Shown here: piece after piece, positions 16,111 to 24,961 of the stretch | Layout of the letters: every line of letters starts with the position of its first letter | Position numbering within the stretch: the first letter of the stretch is position 1 | Origin: JBCCFW01 sp039029535 | GTDB taxonomy: Bacteria > Acidobacteriota > JBCCFW01 | Assembly: GCA_039029535.1 (NCBI GenBank) | Contig: JBCCFW010000060.1 | Coordinates: 1 to 37,183 of the forward strand | Length of the DNA stretch: 37,183 bases | Direction of reading: 5' to 3' | Notes under the pieces: generated by a model | What the model was told of the DNA's origin: nothing | The model's database searches: none | The model's input: only the letters and a program-made list of their open reading frames with translations | Made by a program: the position numbers and the translations under genes

Positions 16111-17454
16111 ATGAGTCGCGCCCTTCGGCCACTCTCGAGCCCCGTCGCGAGACGGGGAGGAGCCCTCTCGGTCGCGATCCTGCTCTCGGTGACCACGGCC
16201 TTCGCTCAGGAGTCCTGGGAGCCCGCCCACCTGACGCCCACGACGACCCTCGGGGTCCCCGAGCTGGCCAACCCTCGCGCGGTGGATCCGAGCCCCTGCG
16301 CGGCCGACATCGAGGTGTTCTGGGACGCGTTCGAGCCGCCCATGCCGGACGCCGTCTTCTACCACGTGTACCGGAGCACCGGCGCCGACGCGAGCTGCGA
16401 CGACGCGCTCACGCGGGCCCCGGTGGTGAGCGACCTCATGATGCCGGGCTGGCGTGACGTCGCCACCATGCCGGGCGAACGGCACGCCTACGTCATCGAG
16501 GCCGAGACCGCCGCCGACGGCGTGGTCGCGCGCTCCTGTCTCGCGCCGACCATCGACTACCTGCTCATGCCCGGCGAGGTCGGCACGGGTCCGGTGACGG
16601 CAAGCTGCAACGGCGAGTCGATCACGCTCGAGGCCGCGGACCTGGTCTTCCTCGAGTGCTCGGGTCGCAGCTACACCTGGTTCGACGAGATGGGTCGCGT
16701 GGTCTCGCGCTCGTTCCAGCTCCCGGTCACGCCCGAGGAGACCACCACCTACGAGGTCACGGTCACCTGCGACGACGTGCCCGGGTGCAGCGCGACCTTC
16801 CTGTACGAGGTCATCGTCGCGCCGCTGCCGCTCATGGGCACGGGCTTCGCCATCGACACGGACTCGTGCGAAGCCGGCCTCCTCATCCGCTGGACTCGCG
16901 CGGTGTTCAGCGACCCCATGCTCCTCGGCGTCTACCACGTGCATCGCAGCGACGCTGACCCGCCGACCTGTGAGGACGCCCTCGCCAACGAGCCCATCGT
17001 CATGGGCCTGACCGACAACGCCTACGTCGACACGACGACCATCCCGGGACGCGAGCACGTCTACGTCGTCGTCGCCGAGGACGCGGGCACGGCGAGCACC
17101 GAGTGCGGCTCGGGTCCGATGTTCGGCGGCACGACCGACGAGGCCTGTCTCGACGCGGTCGTCGACGTGGCCGCCCCCTTCCCCGAGGGCGTCGACGACA
17201 CGCTGCGGGTCGCTCATGTCGGCGAGGAGATCACCGTCGACTGGGCCGGCGCCCGGGCGCTGCTCGACGGCGAGGGTTTCGTGCTCTTGAAGACCCTCGA
17301 CGACCCGACCTCGCCCTTCGCGCCGGTGCTGCTCCCCGACCCCATGGACCGGTCCTTCACCGAGACCGACACCAGCAGCCCCATCCAGTTCTTCGACCTC
17401 CGCGTCGAGAGCTGCCGCGGCCTCTCCCTCGACGAGTACCCGCCGGGGCCCTGA
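16111..17454 (+). CDS. Secreted FN3/Ig-module protein with EYPPGP C-terminus, lacking the propeller of its neighbours
   Basis: 447 aa. The ATG at 16111 follows CGGGAG and gives a signal peptide (ALSVAILLSVTTAFAQ). The protein begins directly with an FN3-like module (~55-150, FYHVYRSTGADASCDDALT), then an Ig-like module (~155-250, ASCNGESITLEAAD and YEVTVTCDDVPGC). A second FN3-like module follows (~255-360, GVYHVHRSDADPPTCEDAL; HVYVVVAEDAG), then the shared C-terminal domain (~365-447, SFTETDTSSPIQFFDLRV, end DEYPPGP). Compared with the flanking paralogs it lacks the ~400-residue FG-GAP propeller and first Ig module, but it has its own signal peptide and ribosome binding site. It is therefore a complete short form, not a fragment. 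Function unknown. Confidence 0.87.
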   Translation: MSRALRPLSSPVARRGGALSVAILLSVTTAFAQESWEPAHLTPTTTLGVPELANPRAVDPSPCAADIEVFWDAFEPPMPDAVFYHVYRSTGADASCDDALTRAPVVSDLMMPGWRDVATMPGERHAYVIEAETAADGVVARSCLAPTIDYLLMPGEVGTGPVTASCNGESITLEAADLVFLECSGRSYTWFDEMGRVVSRSFQLPVTPEETTTYEVTVTCDDVPGCSATFLYEVIVAPLPLMGTGFAIDTDSCEAGLLIRWTRAVFSDPMLLGVYHVHRSDADPPTCEDALANEPIVMGLTDNAYVDTTTIPGREHVYVVVAEDAGTASTECGSGPMFGGTTDEACLDAVVDVAAPFPEGVDDTLRVAHVGEEITVDWAGARALLDGEGFVLLKTLDDPTSPFAPVLLPDPMDRSFTETDTSSPIQFFDLRVESCRGLSLDEYPPGP

Positions 17455-17567
17455 GCTGCCCGCGTTCCGTCCCCTCGCTCCCAGGGTGACCGAGCGCTCG
17501 TCCACTCTTGAAACTCGTCGTGTCTCGGCGACGTTTCCTAGTGGAAGCCGGCCAAGGAGACAACTCG

Positions 17568-20432
17568 ATGTCGCGATCTCCCCGCCGAGGGCCCCCTGCC
17601 CTCGTCTCGGGACAGCCCTGCTTCCAGGTCGCGCTCATGGCCCTCCTCCTGGCCAGCAGCGCGCGGGCGGGCCTGCCTTCGGAGCCCGTCGAGCAGTGGG
17701 CCGGTCTCTTCGAGGGTCAGACGGCGAGCGAGGCCATCGTCGTGCAGCTCACCGACGACGACGGCGACGGGCTCATCGACCGTCGTGACGTGCCGGACCT
17801 CGTCCTGCTCAGCTTCCAGCCCCTCGCGCTCGACCCGCTCACCGGCGAGGAGCTCGTCCGGTTTCCCACCTTCGCTGCACGCGACCTCGCAGCCGCCGAC
17901 CTCGACGGAGACGGCGTGGTCGAGATCGTCGTCGCCGACGACCTCGGGGTCGAGGTCTTCGAGCACGACGGCACGCCGAAGTGGTCTGAGAGCTGGCCGG
18001 AAGTCATTCGGGAGTGGGAGACCCTCGGGATCGCCGACCTCGACCAGGACGGAGCACCCGAGATCTTTCGTGGCCCTCACGTCTTGAATGCTGACGGCAC
18101 GCACCGATGGTCCGACCTCGACTCGGGCGTGGGCGATCGCTCGGTCGTCACTCATGCCGCCGACCTGCTGCCCGAGAGCCCGGGGCTGGAGTTGTTGGCG
18201 GGGCGCCACTGCTACCGGGCGGATGGCACGCTGGCTTGGGTGGCCGACGTCGACATCCACGGACCCACGGCCATCGGCGACCTCGATGGGGACGGTGACC
18301 CCGAGATCGCGATCTCGAGCGTCGTCGATGGTGAGAGCGAGGTCGTGCTGCTCGATCACGAGGGCACTCGGCTCGGCAGCCTGCCCCAACCCAGGGTCGG
18401 CGACACGAGCGTGCGACCGCTGTTCTTCTTCGACGTCGAGGGCGATGGAGTGTCGGAGCTCTTCCTGACGCGCGGAGACGCGGTCGAGCTCCACGACTGG
18501 GATGGCAGCGAGCTGAGCCGACGTTGGCGTGCCACGACTGAAGACGTCTCGTGTTGCTCGGGAGCAACGGGTCACGACTTCGACGGCGATGAACAGCTCG
18601 AGATCGTCTACCAGGACGAGACGAGCTGGTACGTCCTCGACGGCGTCACGGGTGAGCAGCTCTTCCGCGAAGTCCTGGAGAGCAACACCTGGATCGAGAA
18701 GCCCATCATCGTCAACGTCGACGACGATCCACACGCGGAGATCGTCATCGGCACGCCGCTCTTCCTCAACGAGGCGGTCCGAGTGTACGAAGTCGCGTGC
18801 TCCACGACCCCGGCGGGCATCTGGAACCAGCACGACTACCACGGCACCAACGTCGATCCGGACGGGCGGGTTCCGGCCGTCGAGGACGCTGCCTGGACCG
18901 CAGGTCGTCAGTGGGCCGTCCAGCAACACGTGGGCGGCGGTCCGTGTGGGGTGCTCTCGGGCGTGGACGGTCTCGAGGACGCGTGGACCTGTCCCGGCAA
19001 CGAGGTCGTGCTGGACGCCTCGGGGGCGGTGCTGGCGGACTGCGTTGAGGAGCTCGTGTTCGAGTGGCGCAGCGGCGACGGTCTCCTCGGAACGGAGCCC
19101 GTGCTTCGGCTCACCGTCGAGGAGGGGCCAGCGCTCGACGTGCTCCTCACCGTGAGCTGTGGTGACGAGGCTTGCTGCCAACCGCGACGGGTGCGGGTCG
19201 GGTCGCGGCGTCCGTACTTCACCGATCCCGTCGGGACGGTGGACGACCCTTCCGCATGCTTTCCCGGGCTGAGCCTGAGCTGGAGTCCGGTCACGCTGCC
19301 GGCGGACGGCGTCATCAACTACAACGTCTACCGAAGCGTCGGGCCGGACGCGAGCCGTGACGACGCGCTCTCCCGTGCTCCGGTCGTCGCGGGCCTGACG
19401 ACCACCAACTGGCTCGACACGGACACGGTTCCGCGCGCGCGACACGTCTACGTGGTCGAGGCCGAAGCTCGGGGCGTCGACTGCGGTGAGCCGGCAGGGC
19501 CGACGGGCGGAGCGGCGGTCCGGCTCTGTCTCGACGCGATCGTCGACGACGTCCTGAGTGGAGAGCCGCTGGCCCCGCTCGCGAGCTGCAATGGTGGTTC
19601 CGTGCTGCTCGATGCCAGCGAGCTGCTGGTGGGATGTGAGGAGCGATCCTTTGCCTGGAGTCTCGACGGTGAGTGGCTCGGGGGCAGCGCGACCTTGAGC
19701 GTCATGCCGGAGACGGACACGACCTACGAGGTGCTCGTCACCTGCGACGCCGAGCCCGACTGCCAGGTCATGGAGAGAGTCGACGTGGCGGTCCTCGAGG
19801 GACCGGTGCTGGGTCCGCTTGCTCCGAGCGACCTCGAAACCTGCGAGGCCGGACTGCTGTTGGGTTGGGACCCAGCGGTCTTCCCCGACCCCGATGTCGG
19901 CGGGGTCTACCACGTCCACCGCAGCGAGGAGCCGCTGCTGAGCTGTGACGACGCGTTGAGTCGGCCTCCGGTTGCTGAGGGACTGACGACGACCACCTGG
20001 CTGGACGCGACGACCGTGGCGGGTCGGGAGTATCTCTACGTTCTCGTGGCCGAGGACGCGGTGGCGGCTGGAGATTCACGCTGTCCGACCGGTCCGAGCT
20101 TCGGTGGTCTCACCAACCACGCCTGCCTCGAGCCGATCGTCGACGTCCGAATCGCTGAGCCGGAGGTTGTCTGGGCGCCGCTTCGGGCTCGGAATCAGGA
20201 GGAGGAGGTGACCTTCCACTGGCTGACGGCTCGTTCACTTCTCGGTGATGAGAGCTTCGTGTTGCTCAAGGCGGTCGACCATCCGACGGAGCCGTTCTCA
20301 CCGGTGACGCTTGACGCGCCCGGTGCTCGGAGCTTCACGGAGACGGATGTCAGCAGCCCGCGTCAGTTCTTCGACCTGCGGGTAGGGAACTGTCGGGGTC
20401 TCTCGCGCGATGAGTACCCGCCGGGGCCGTGA
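17568..20432 (+). CDS. Secreted FG-GAP/VCBS propeller protein with Ig/FN3 modules and EYPPGP C-terminus (third paralog)
   Basis: 954 aa. The ATG at 17568 has AAGGAG eight bases upstream; the signal peptide is VALMALLLASSARAG. The order matches the first paralog: FG-GAP propeller (~36-440; DDDGDGLIDRRDVPDLV, DLDGDGVVEIVVADD, SCCSGATGHDFDGDE, GIWNQHDYHGTNVDPDG), Ig-like (~465-545), FN3-like (~560-655, YNVYRSVGPDASRDDALS), Ig-like (~660-750), FN3-like (~755-860, GVYHVHRSEEPLLSCDDAL) and the C-terminal domain (SFTETDVSSPRQFFDLRV, end DEYPPGP). One Cys of the usual ASCDDAL motif is replaced by Arg (ASRDDAL). The three tandem genes arose by duplication and divergence. The stop lies 17 bp from the stop of the convergent zinc-ribbon gene. 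Confidence 0.88.
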   Translation: MSRSPRRGPPALVSGQPCFQVALMALLLASSARAGLPSEPVEQWAGLFEGQTASEAIVVQLTDDDGDGLIDRRDVPDLVLLSFQPLALDPLTGEELVRFPTFAARDLAAADLDGDGVVEIVVADDLGVEVFEHDGTPKWSESWPEVIREWETLGIADLDQDGAPEIFRGPHVLNADGTHRWSDLDSGVGDRSVVTHAADLLPESPGLELLAGRHCYRADGTLAWVADVDIHGPTAIGDLDGDGDPEIAISSVVDGESEVVLLDHEGTRLGSLPQPRVGDTSVRPLFFFDVEGDGVSELFLTRGDAVELHDWDGSELSRRWRATTEDVSCCSGATGHDFDGDEQLEIVYQDETSWYVLDGVTGEQLFREVLESNTWIEKPIIVNVDDDPHAEIVIGTPLFLNEAVRVYEVACSTTPAGIWNQHDYHGTNVDPDGRVPAVEDAAWTAGRQWAVQQHVGGGPCGVLSGVDGLEDAWTCPGNEVVLDASGAVLADCVEELVFEWRSGDGLLGTEPVLRLTVEEGPALDVLLTVSCGDEACCQPRRVRVGSRRPYFTDPVGTVDDPSACFPGLSLSWSPVTLPADGVINYNVYRSVGPDASRDDALSRAPVVAGLTTTNWLDTDTVPRARHVYVVEAEARGVDCGEPAGPTGGAAVRLCLDAIVDDVLSGEPLAPLASCNGGSVLLDASELLVGCEERSFAWSLDGEWLGGSATLSVMPETDTTYEVLVTCDAEPDCQVMERVDVAVLEGPVLGPLAPSDLETCEAGLLLGWDPAVFPDPDVGGVYHVHRSEEPLLSCDDALSRPPVAEGLTTTTWLDATTVAGREYLYVLVAEDAVAAGDSRCPTGPSFGGLTNHACLEPIVDVRIAEPEVVWAPLRARNQEEEVTFHWLTARSLLGDESFVLLKAVDHPTEPFSPVTLDAPGARSFTETDVSSPRQFFDLRVGNCRGLSRDEYPPGP

Positions 20433-20449
20433 GAGGTGAGGGTCGAGGC

Positions 20450-20665
20450 TCAGACCTTCGCGCTCTTGACGCCCTTCAGGAGCGTCTCGGTCTGGGCGTA
20501 CTTCCGAGGTATCTCGACCTTGATGCGTTCATTGCAGTACTGGCACTCGACGACGACTTCGGCCGAGCCTTCGGCATCGGGATCCGCCAGCTCGCGCCGC
20601 ATGCTGAACGGCGTGCCACAAGCGGCACAGGTCACCTCGAAGGTCACTCTCTGATCGTCAGACAT
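20450..20665 (-). CDS. Small double-CxxC zinc-ribbon protein, third gene of the CHAT operon
   Basis: 71 aa. The ATG at 20665 is preferred over the GTG before it because GAGGAGG (20677-20671) is then five bases away. Two CxxC pairs, CAAC (Cys13/Cys16) and CQYC (Cys41/Cys44), 24 residues apart, form a classic zinc ribbon. They are set in beta strands (RVTFEVTC; AEVVVECQYC; RIKVEIP) and followed by a basic helix (KYAQTETLLKGVK). It has no signal peptide or TM segment, so it is cytoplasmic. Its Shine-Dalgarno overlaps the stop region of the upstream three-TM gene, so the genes are one transcript. Possible roles are nucleic-acid or protein binding, or regulation of the CHAT protein; this is inference. 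Confidence 0.8.
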   Translation of the reverse strand: MSDDQRVTFEVTCAACGTPFSMRRELADPDAEGSAEVVVECQYCNERIKVEIPRKYAQTETLLKGVKSAKV

Positions 20666-20675
20666 CACTTCCTCC

Positions 20676-21116
20676 TCAGGTGCTGAACGGAATAGTGGCG
20701 CTGAGCAGACCCACGCAGTAGAGACCGGCGCCCAGTCCGAGCCGCCGCCACTTGCGATCCCGGGCTTCGAGTAGGAAGGCTCGGAAGTCCTCAGGCGAGT
20801 CGGACACCACCTCGTAGCGGTTGGGCAGCAAGGCGAAGATGAGCACGAGGATGCTGATGACCCAGAAGACGAAGGGCAGGAACCATGAGACGTCGGGAGC
20901 CGGGTCCTTGCCTAAGGCCAGCTTGCTGGCGGCAGCGAACATCCCGGCGCTCGTCGCAGTGGCACCGATCAGGTACTTCGCGGTCTCCTCGATCCGAGTC
21001 GTAGCTTCAACGGGCTCCTTGGTGGCTTGCTCCAGGTAGAACTTGTCGGCTTCGGAGAGCCGGCGCGAGGGCAACGTTTCGGGTGCTTTGGCTCGTCGCT
21101 GTTGGTCCCTGGACAT
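20676..21116 (-). CDS. Small three-TM membrane protein coupled to the CHAT-NTPase-TPR gene
   Basis: 146 aa. The ATG at 21116 shares one base with the TGA of the CHAT gene (TGATG), so it is translationally coupled. Residues 1-45 are charged and cytosolic (SEADKFYLEQATKEPVEATT). Hydrophobic segments lie at ~49-69 (YLIGATATSAGMFAAA), ~77-98 (VSWFLPFVFWVISILVLIFALL) and ~126-144 (LGLGAGLYCVGLLSATI). Between the last two is an acidic/basic loop (SDSPEDFRAFLLEARDRKWRR). I do not recognise a named family. Its position immediately behind a CHAT protease suggests a membrane effector, or a substrate that the protease activates, as for bacterial gasdermins, although the sequence is not gasdermin-like (too short, multi-TM). 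An anchor for the NTPase complex is another option. Confidence 0.8.
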   Translation of the reverse strand: MSRDQQRRAKAPETLPSRRLSEADKFYLEQATKEPVEATTRIEETAKYLIGATATSAGMFAAASKLALGKDPAPDVSWFLPFVFWVISILVLIFALLPNRYEVVSDSPEDFRAFLLEARDRKWRRLGLGAGLYCVGLLSATIPFST

Positions 21117-24100
21117 CACTCAGGCACCTCGTCCGAATCTTCAGGTGGCCCAAGAGAGATGAGCTGCTGCTCGATGTCCGCACACTCGGATCGACCGAGC
21201 TTCTGACCAACCAGAAGGGCTCTCGCGAGAAGATGTCGCGCCTCCTTAGCCGCCCCCGCCTGGGCAAGGACCCTACCCAATGCCCGACTCACCTCAAATA
21301 TCCCCTGTGCATTCCCTGTCGCTTGAGCGTTTTGTAGTGCCTCTATCCAGAGAGGGATTGCCTGCTCGGCGCTCCCTCGCTGAATCGAGAGCATTGCCAT
21401 GTTATGCAGCGTCGGAATCGCTCCAGCCCGGTCTCCGACCTCGCGCAGGATCTCTAGGCTCTGCTTCATGTAGTCGAGGGCTTCGTCGAGTTCGCCACGG
21501 GCCTGGTGGATTGAAGCGATGTTGTTGAGAGTTGCGCCTTCGCCAGCACGGTCCCCCACTTCACGAAGGGTCTCCAAGCCTCGCCGCAGGTATCTCAGGG
21601 CCTCATTGAGCTCACCACGGGCATCGTGGACCTGACTGATGTTATTGAGGGTTGCGCCCTCGCCGGCACGGTCTCCAACTTCTCGCCGGATTTCCAAGCT
21701 CTGCTGCAGGTACTCCAGCGCTTCGTCAAGCTCACCACGAGCATGGTGAACTGAGGCGATGTTGTTGAGAGTCGTCCCCTCGCCTACGCGATCGCCCACC
21801 TCACGCCGGATCTCCAAGCTCTGCTTCATGAAATCGAGTGCCTCAGCAAGCTCGCCACGAGCAAAGTAAATCTGACTGATGTTGTTGAGGTTGGTACCCT
21901 CGCCAGCCCGGTCACCGATCTCACGCAAGATCTCGAGGCTCTGCTTCGAGTAGACGATGGCCTCATCGAGCTCACCACGGGCCTGGTGGACTGATGCGAT
22001 GTTGCTGATGCTCGCACCCTCTCCGGCCCGATCACCGACCGCGCGCACGATCTCCAGGCTCTGTTTCAGATGACCAAGGGCTTCGTCGTACTCGCCACGG
22101 GCCTGATGGACTGAAGCGATGTTGTTGAGGGTCGTACCCTCGCCAGCCCGATCGCCAACCTCGCGGAGAATCTCCAGGCTCTGCTTCAAGTGGCTCAGGG
22201 CCTCGTCGAGTTCGCCACGGACCATGTAGATCTTGCTCATGTTGTTGAGGGTCACACCTTCGCCGCCCCGATCACCGACCTCGCGTCGGATCCTGAGACT
22301 CTGCTTCAGGTATCCGAGCGACTCATCGAGTCCACCACGTCCACCATGAACCTGGCTAAGGTTGTTGAGCGAAGTCCCCTCACTGACCCGATCACCGGCC
22401 TTTCGCGCCATGGCGAGTGCATTCACATGCGCCATGGTGGCCTCCTCAGGTCGCCCTAGAGACGCCATGCACATTCCGTGGCGGTTCCAGGCCCACCAGG
22501 GCACGGGTGACACGCTCCGGGCCACGATTTCTTCGGTGAGTCGGCTAGCGCCAGCGAAATCTCCACGCGAGTACCGGAAGCCAGCGACTGCCTCGGCCAA
22601 GTCGTCCGCCGGTGCGTGCTCCTCAGCCATGCGAAAGTGCGCGATCGCTTCGGTGTCGTCAGACCAGAGCCGCGACACTTCCGCTCCCTGAAAGCGATGG
22701 TAACGCCCCATCGCACCGTGCAGGCGGCGCCGAGCCTTCTCCGGCATCGGCATCGAGCCCAGCAGCTCTCGAACGACTGGAGAGACTGAGTGATAGGTGA
22801 GCTTCAAGATGGGATGCTCGGCGCGCTCGAGAAGCGAGTAATCCAGCAAGCGCCGAAGCGTCTCGTCCTGCTGCTCGCGATTCGGTGCGACGGCCCGCAG
22901 ACCGTCCTCGGTGAATGGGACTCGGTAGAGTGCGGCCCTCTGGAGAGTTGTCTCCGCCTCAGTACCGAGCAGAGCTCGCACTTCTTTGAAGAGCAGATTC
23001 TGCCGGAGCGCTTCCAGCACGACCTCCGCAGCCTCCTCGGCGGTCCCCGGAGGAGCCTCGGCCGCCTGGACGGCCTTGAGTAGCTCCGGCGCTCGCCTGG
23101 GTGACGTCTCCAGGACTTGCGAGGCCCACTCGAGCGCACGATGGTTGCCACCCAAGAGCCTCCGCAGGTGGTGCTTGTCTTCGTCTTTCAGTCCCTCCGG
23201 CCAACCGAGCCGTGACATCCGCCGCAACACGTCACCGGCCGGAGCGTCCCCGATCGGCGAATGCAGCACGAGCCCCTCGAGTTGCTCGAGCGCATAGCGA
23301 CCGGTCAGCAGCACCCGCGTCGAACCCGCCAGCGAGCAGGCCGTCTCGAGGAACCACAGGCTGTCCACATGCTCGTCGCTGACTTCGAGATCCTCGAGCG
23401 CCTGCACGCTCTCGAGGTTGTCGAGCAGCAACGCCAACGGCTCTTCCCTCTGGCTCAGGGACTGCAGCAAGCGGCGAACTCCCTCCCTCTGATCGGCCGC
23501 CGCATTGAGCGCGTCCTGCAAGCCCGCCTCCTCCTCGCCATCGAAGGCCTCCTCACGCAGCGGCTCGTACAAGTCGGCAAGCTCGAACGGAGCACGGAAG
23601 CCGAGCAGGCGGACGTCAGGAACCCGCTCCCTGAGCCGACTGCCGAACTGCGCAGCCAGCGTCGTCTTGCCCACGCCACCCGGCCCCGTGAACAGCAGGC
23701 GCGGCCTGCTGCCGTCGAGGAACGAGCGCAAGTGTCGACGCATGACCGCCCGCCGACCGATGAAGGAGCCACGCGTGGGCAACTCGAGAGCGCCCGTGCC
23801 GATGAGGACGTTCGCGAGCGGTGGACGCTCGACGAGCTCGGCGGGCAGCGCCGGATCGATGAGCGGACCGCCCGTCGTGCGGTCGAAGAGGACCGGCAGG
23901 CTCCACTGCGCGAAGGCATCTCCCTCCGAGGCCCCCTTGCTGGTGGAGATCTCCTGACCGAGCCACTTGCCCGTCGCGAGCTCCGCTCGGGCCAGGCTCA
24001 CGGACCTCCCCACCCCGTTGCCCTGAGCCAAGCGCGGCAAGAGCGCCGCCGTGAACGCCGACGCGGCGACGTCCAGGACCGACAGGCGCATCCCGACCAC

Positions 24101-24961
24101 GCGCTCGAAGCCCGCCTGGTGCAGGGTCCTGGCAACGCTACTGATCGGTGCAGCACTGTCCTCGGCCTTGGCCGAGCGACACGCCGAGAGGATCGTGAGC
24201 CGCGGACGATGACCCGGCGGCAGCTCGTCGAGCTCGGCAGCGAGGTCACTCCCCGCCACGGACCGGGAGAGACCGGTCTCCTCGTCCTCGAAGAGGAGCC
24301 CCCACTCCTCTTGCCCCTTGGCGTTGCGCGCCGGGCTGCCGTGCAGGCTCAACAGGACGGCGTGGTAGCGGTCCTCGCTGAGCCGTCTCACCAGCGTCGA
24401 GAGCAGGCCGTCCTCCGCCACGTCGAGCTCGACCTCGCCCTTGCGCATCGAGCCATCGAGAGCGGTGAAGAGCTGTTCTTCCTCACGCTCGAAGTCGAGC
24501 CGGCTCTTCTCGGGGTCGAGATCTTCAGGGGACGCAACGAAGAGCAAGACCCGCAGGGGTCGAGCCGCCGCCGCAGGGGCTTCCTTCCCTTTCCCCTTGG
24601 GCCGCCGCATGAGCACGCACCAGGGGTTGCGGGCGACGAAGCCGAGCTGCTCGTCGCCATGAAAGAGCAGCTCCCAGGGAAGCTGCTGGTGCTCGGCCCC
24701 GATCACCTCCAAACGGAGCGGCACCTGCTCGGCCCGGGCGTCGTCGAGCGCTTCGATGAGCTCGTCGGCATCGAGACCCGACGCCTGCCAGAGCCAGCCG
24801 CCGAGCTGCTCGAGAGCGGCCTGACGAACAGCCTGGACGGGACGGCCGTCCTGCCCTTCTAGCAGCTTGTCGAACTGATTCGCGCTCTTCGTCAGGGCCT
24901 CGGCCTGCTCCGACGTCAGCTCGGGGGTGATCTGGATGAGGTTCGACACGGCTCTGGCCAT
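21116..24961 (-). CDS. CHAT caspase-like protease - STAND/NB-ARC-type NTPase - TPR sensor protein
   Basis: 1281 aa, cytoplasmic. The start at 24961 (MARAVSN) excludes a low-quality upstream leader; no strong ribosome binding site is visible. Residues ~80-365 are a CHAT domain: the N-terminal IP(W)E-type motif QQLPWELLF (92-100), catalytic His207 in LLSLHGSP, catalytic Cys261 in LTILSACRSAKAED and the closing AFAQWSLPVLF. Residues ~395-720 are a STAND/NB-ARC-like NTPase: FIGRRAVMRR lead-in, Walker A GPGGVGKTT (Lys432), Walker B LALLLDNLE (Asp514), sensor-like LLTGRY (Arg555), then a winged-helix-like region. From ~740 to the end are TPRs, eight being near-identical 40-aa units (856-1175). This plan (effector, switch, sensor) is that of prokaryotic NLR-like conflict proteins. 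Downstream and overlapping are a three-TM protein and a zinc-ribbon protein. Confidence 0.92.
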   Translation of the reverse strand: MARAVSNLIQITPELTSEQAEALTKSANQFDKLLEGQDGRPVQAVRQAALEQLGGWLWQASGLDADELIEALDDARAEQVPLRLEVIGAEHQQLPWELLFHGDEQLGFVARNPWCVLMRRPKGKGKEAPAAAARPLRVLLFVASPEDLDPEKSRLDFEREEEQLFTALDGSMRKGEVELDVAEDGLLSTLVRRLSEDRYHAVLLSLHGSPARNAKGQEEWGLLFEDEETGLSRSVAGSDLAAELDELPPGHRPRLTILSACRSAKAEDSAAPISSVARTLHQAGFERVVGMRLSVLDVAASAFTAALLPRLAQGNGVGRSVSLARAELATGKWLGQEISTSKGASEGDAFAQWSLPVLFDRTTGGPLIDPALPAELVERPPLANVLIGTGALELPTRGSFIGRRAVMRRHLRSFLDGSRPRLLFTGPGGVGKTTLAAQFGSRLRERVPDVRLLGFRAPFELADLYEPLREEAFDGEEEAGLQDALNAAADQREGVRRLLQSLSQREEPLALLLDNLESVQALEDLEVSDEHVDSLWFLETACSLAGSTRVLLTGRYALEQLEGLVLHSPIGDAPAGDVLRRMSRLGWPEGLKDEDKHHLRRLLGGNHRALEWASQVLETSPRRAPELLKAVQAAEAPPGTAEEAAEVVLEALRQNLLFKEVRALLGTEAETTLQRAALYRVPFTEDGLRAVAPNREQQDETLRRLLDYSLLERAEHPILKLTYHSVSPVVRELLGSMPMPEKARRRLHGAMGRYHRFQGAEVSRLWSDDTEAIAHFRMAEEHAPADDLAEAVAGFRYSRGDFAGASRLTEEIVARSVSPVPWWAWNRHGMCMASLGRPEEATMAHVNALAMARKAGDRVSEGTSLNNLSQVHGGRGGLDESLGYLKQSLRIRREVGDRGGEGVTLNNMSKIYMVRGELDEALSHLKQSLEILREVGDRAGEGTTLNNIASVHQARGEYDEALGHLKQSLEIVRAVGDRAGEGASISNIASVHQARGELDEAIVYSKQSLEILREIGDRAGEGTNLNNISQIYFARGELAEALDFMKQSLEIRREVGDRVGEGTTLNNIASVHHARGELDEALEYLQQSLEIRREVGDRAGEGATLNNISQVHDARGELNEALRYLRRGLETLREVGDRAGEGATLNNIASIHQARGELDEALDYMKQSLEILREVGDRAGAIPTLHNMAMLSIQRGSAEQAIPLWIEALQNAQATGNAQGIFEVSRALGRVLAQAGAAKEARHLLARALLVGQKLGRSECADIEQQLISLGPPEDSDEVPE
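21437..22396 (-). repeat. Eight tandem 120-bp repeats encoding near-identical TPR units
   Basis: Eight in-frame 120-bp units, each encoding a 40-residue TPR of the form GDRAGEGTTLNNIASVHQAR then GELDEALxYLKQSLEILREV. Two degenerate units follow downstream (GDRAGAIPTLHNMAML..., then GNAQGIF...). The Asn-Asn at positions 11-12 of the unit resembles kinesin-light-chain-type TPRs. DNA identity between units appears high, so recombination could change copy number. Confidence 0.9.

Noticed and set aside
17538..19919. 793-codon minus-strand open frame, and similar ones at 13819-15645 and 6108-7952
   Set aside because: They are shadows of the FG-GAP and TSP3 genes in high-GC DNA. The plus-strand frames have signal peptides, domains and ribosome binding sites; these have none.
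20676..21116. Three-TM protein considered as a bacterial gasdermin
   Set aside because: It is far shorter than gasdermins (about 250 residues or more) and has three hydrophobic helices rather than a beta-rich pore-forming domain. Only the genomic position next to a CHAT protease is similar.
21437..22396. Tandem repeats considered as a CRISPR array or satellite
   Set aside because: Period is exactly 120 bp, in frame, with no unique spacers and a clear TPR protein pattern.
23261..24862. 533-codon plus-strand open frame
   Set aside because: It is antisense to the CHAT and NTPase domains, which carry intact catalytic motifs in the minus-strand frame.
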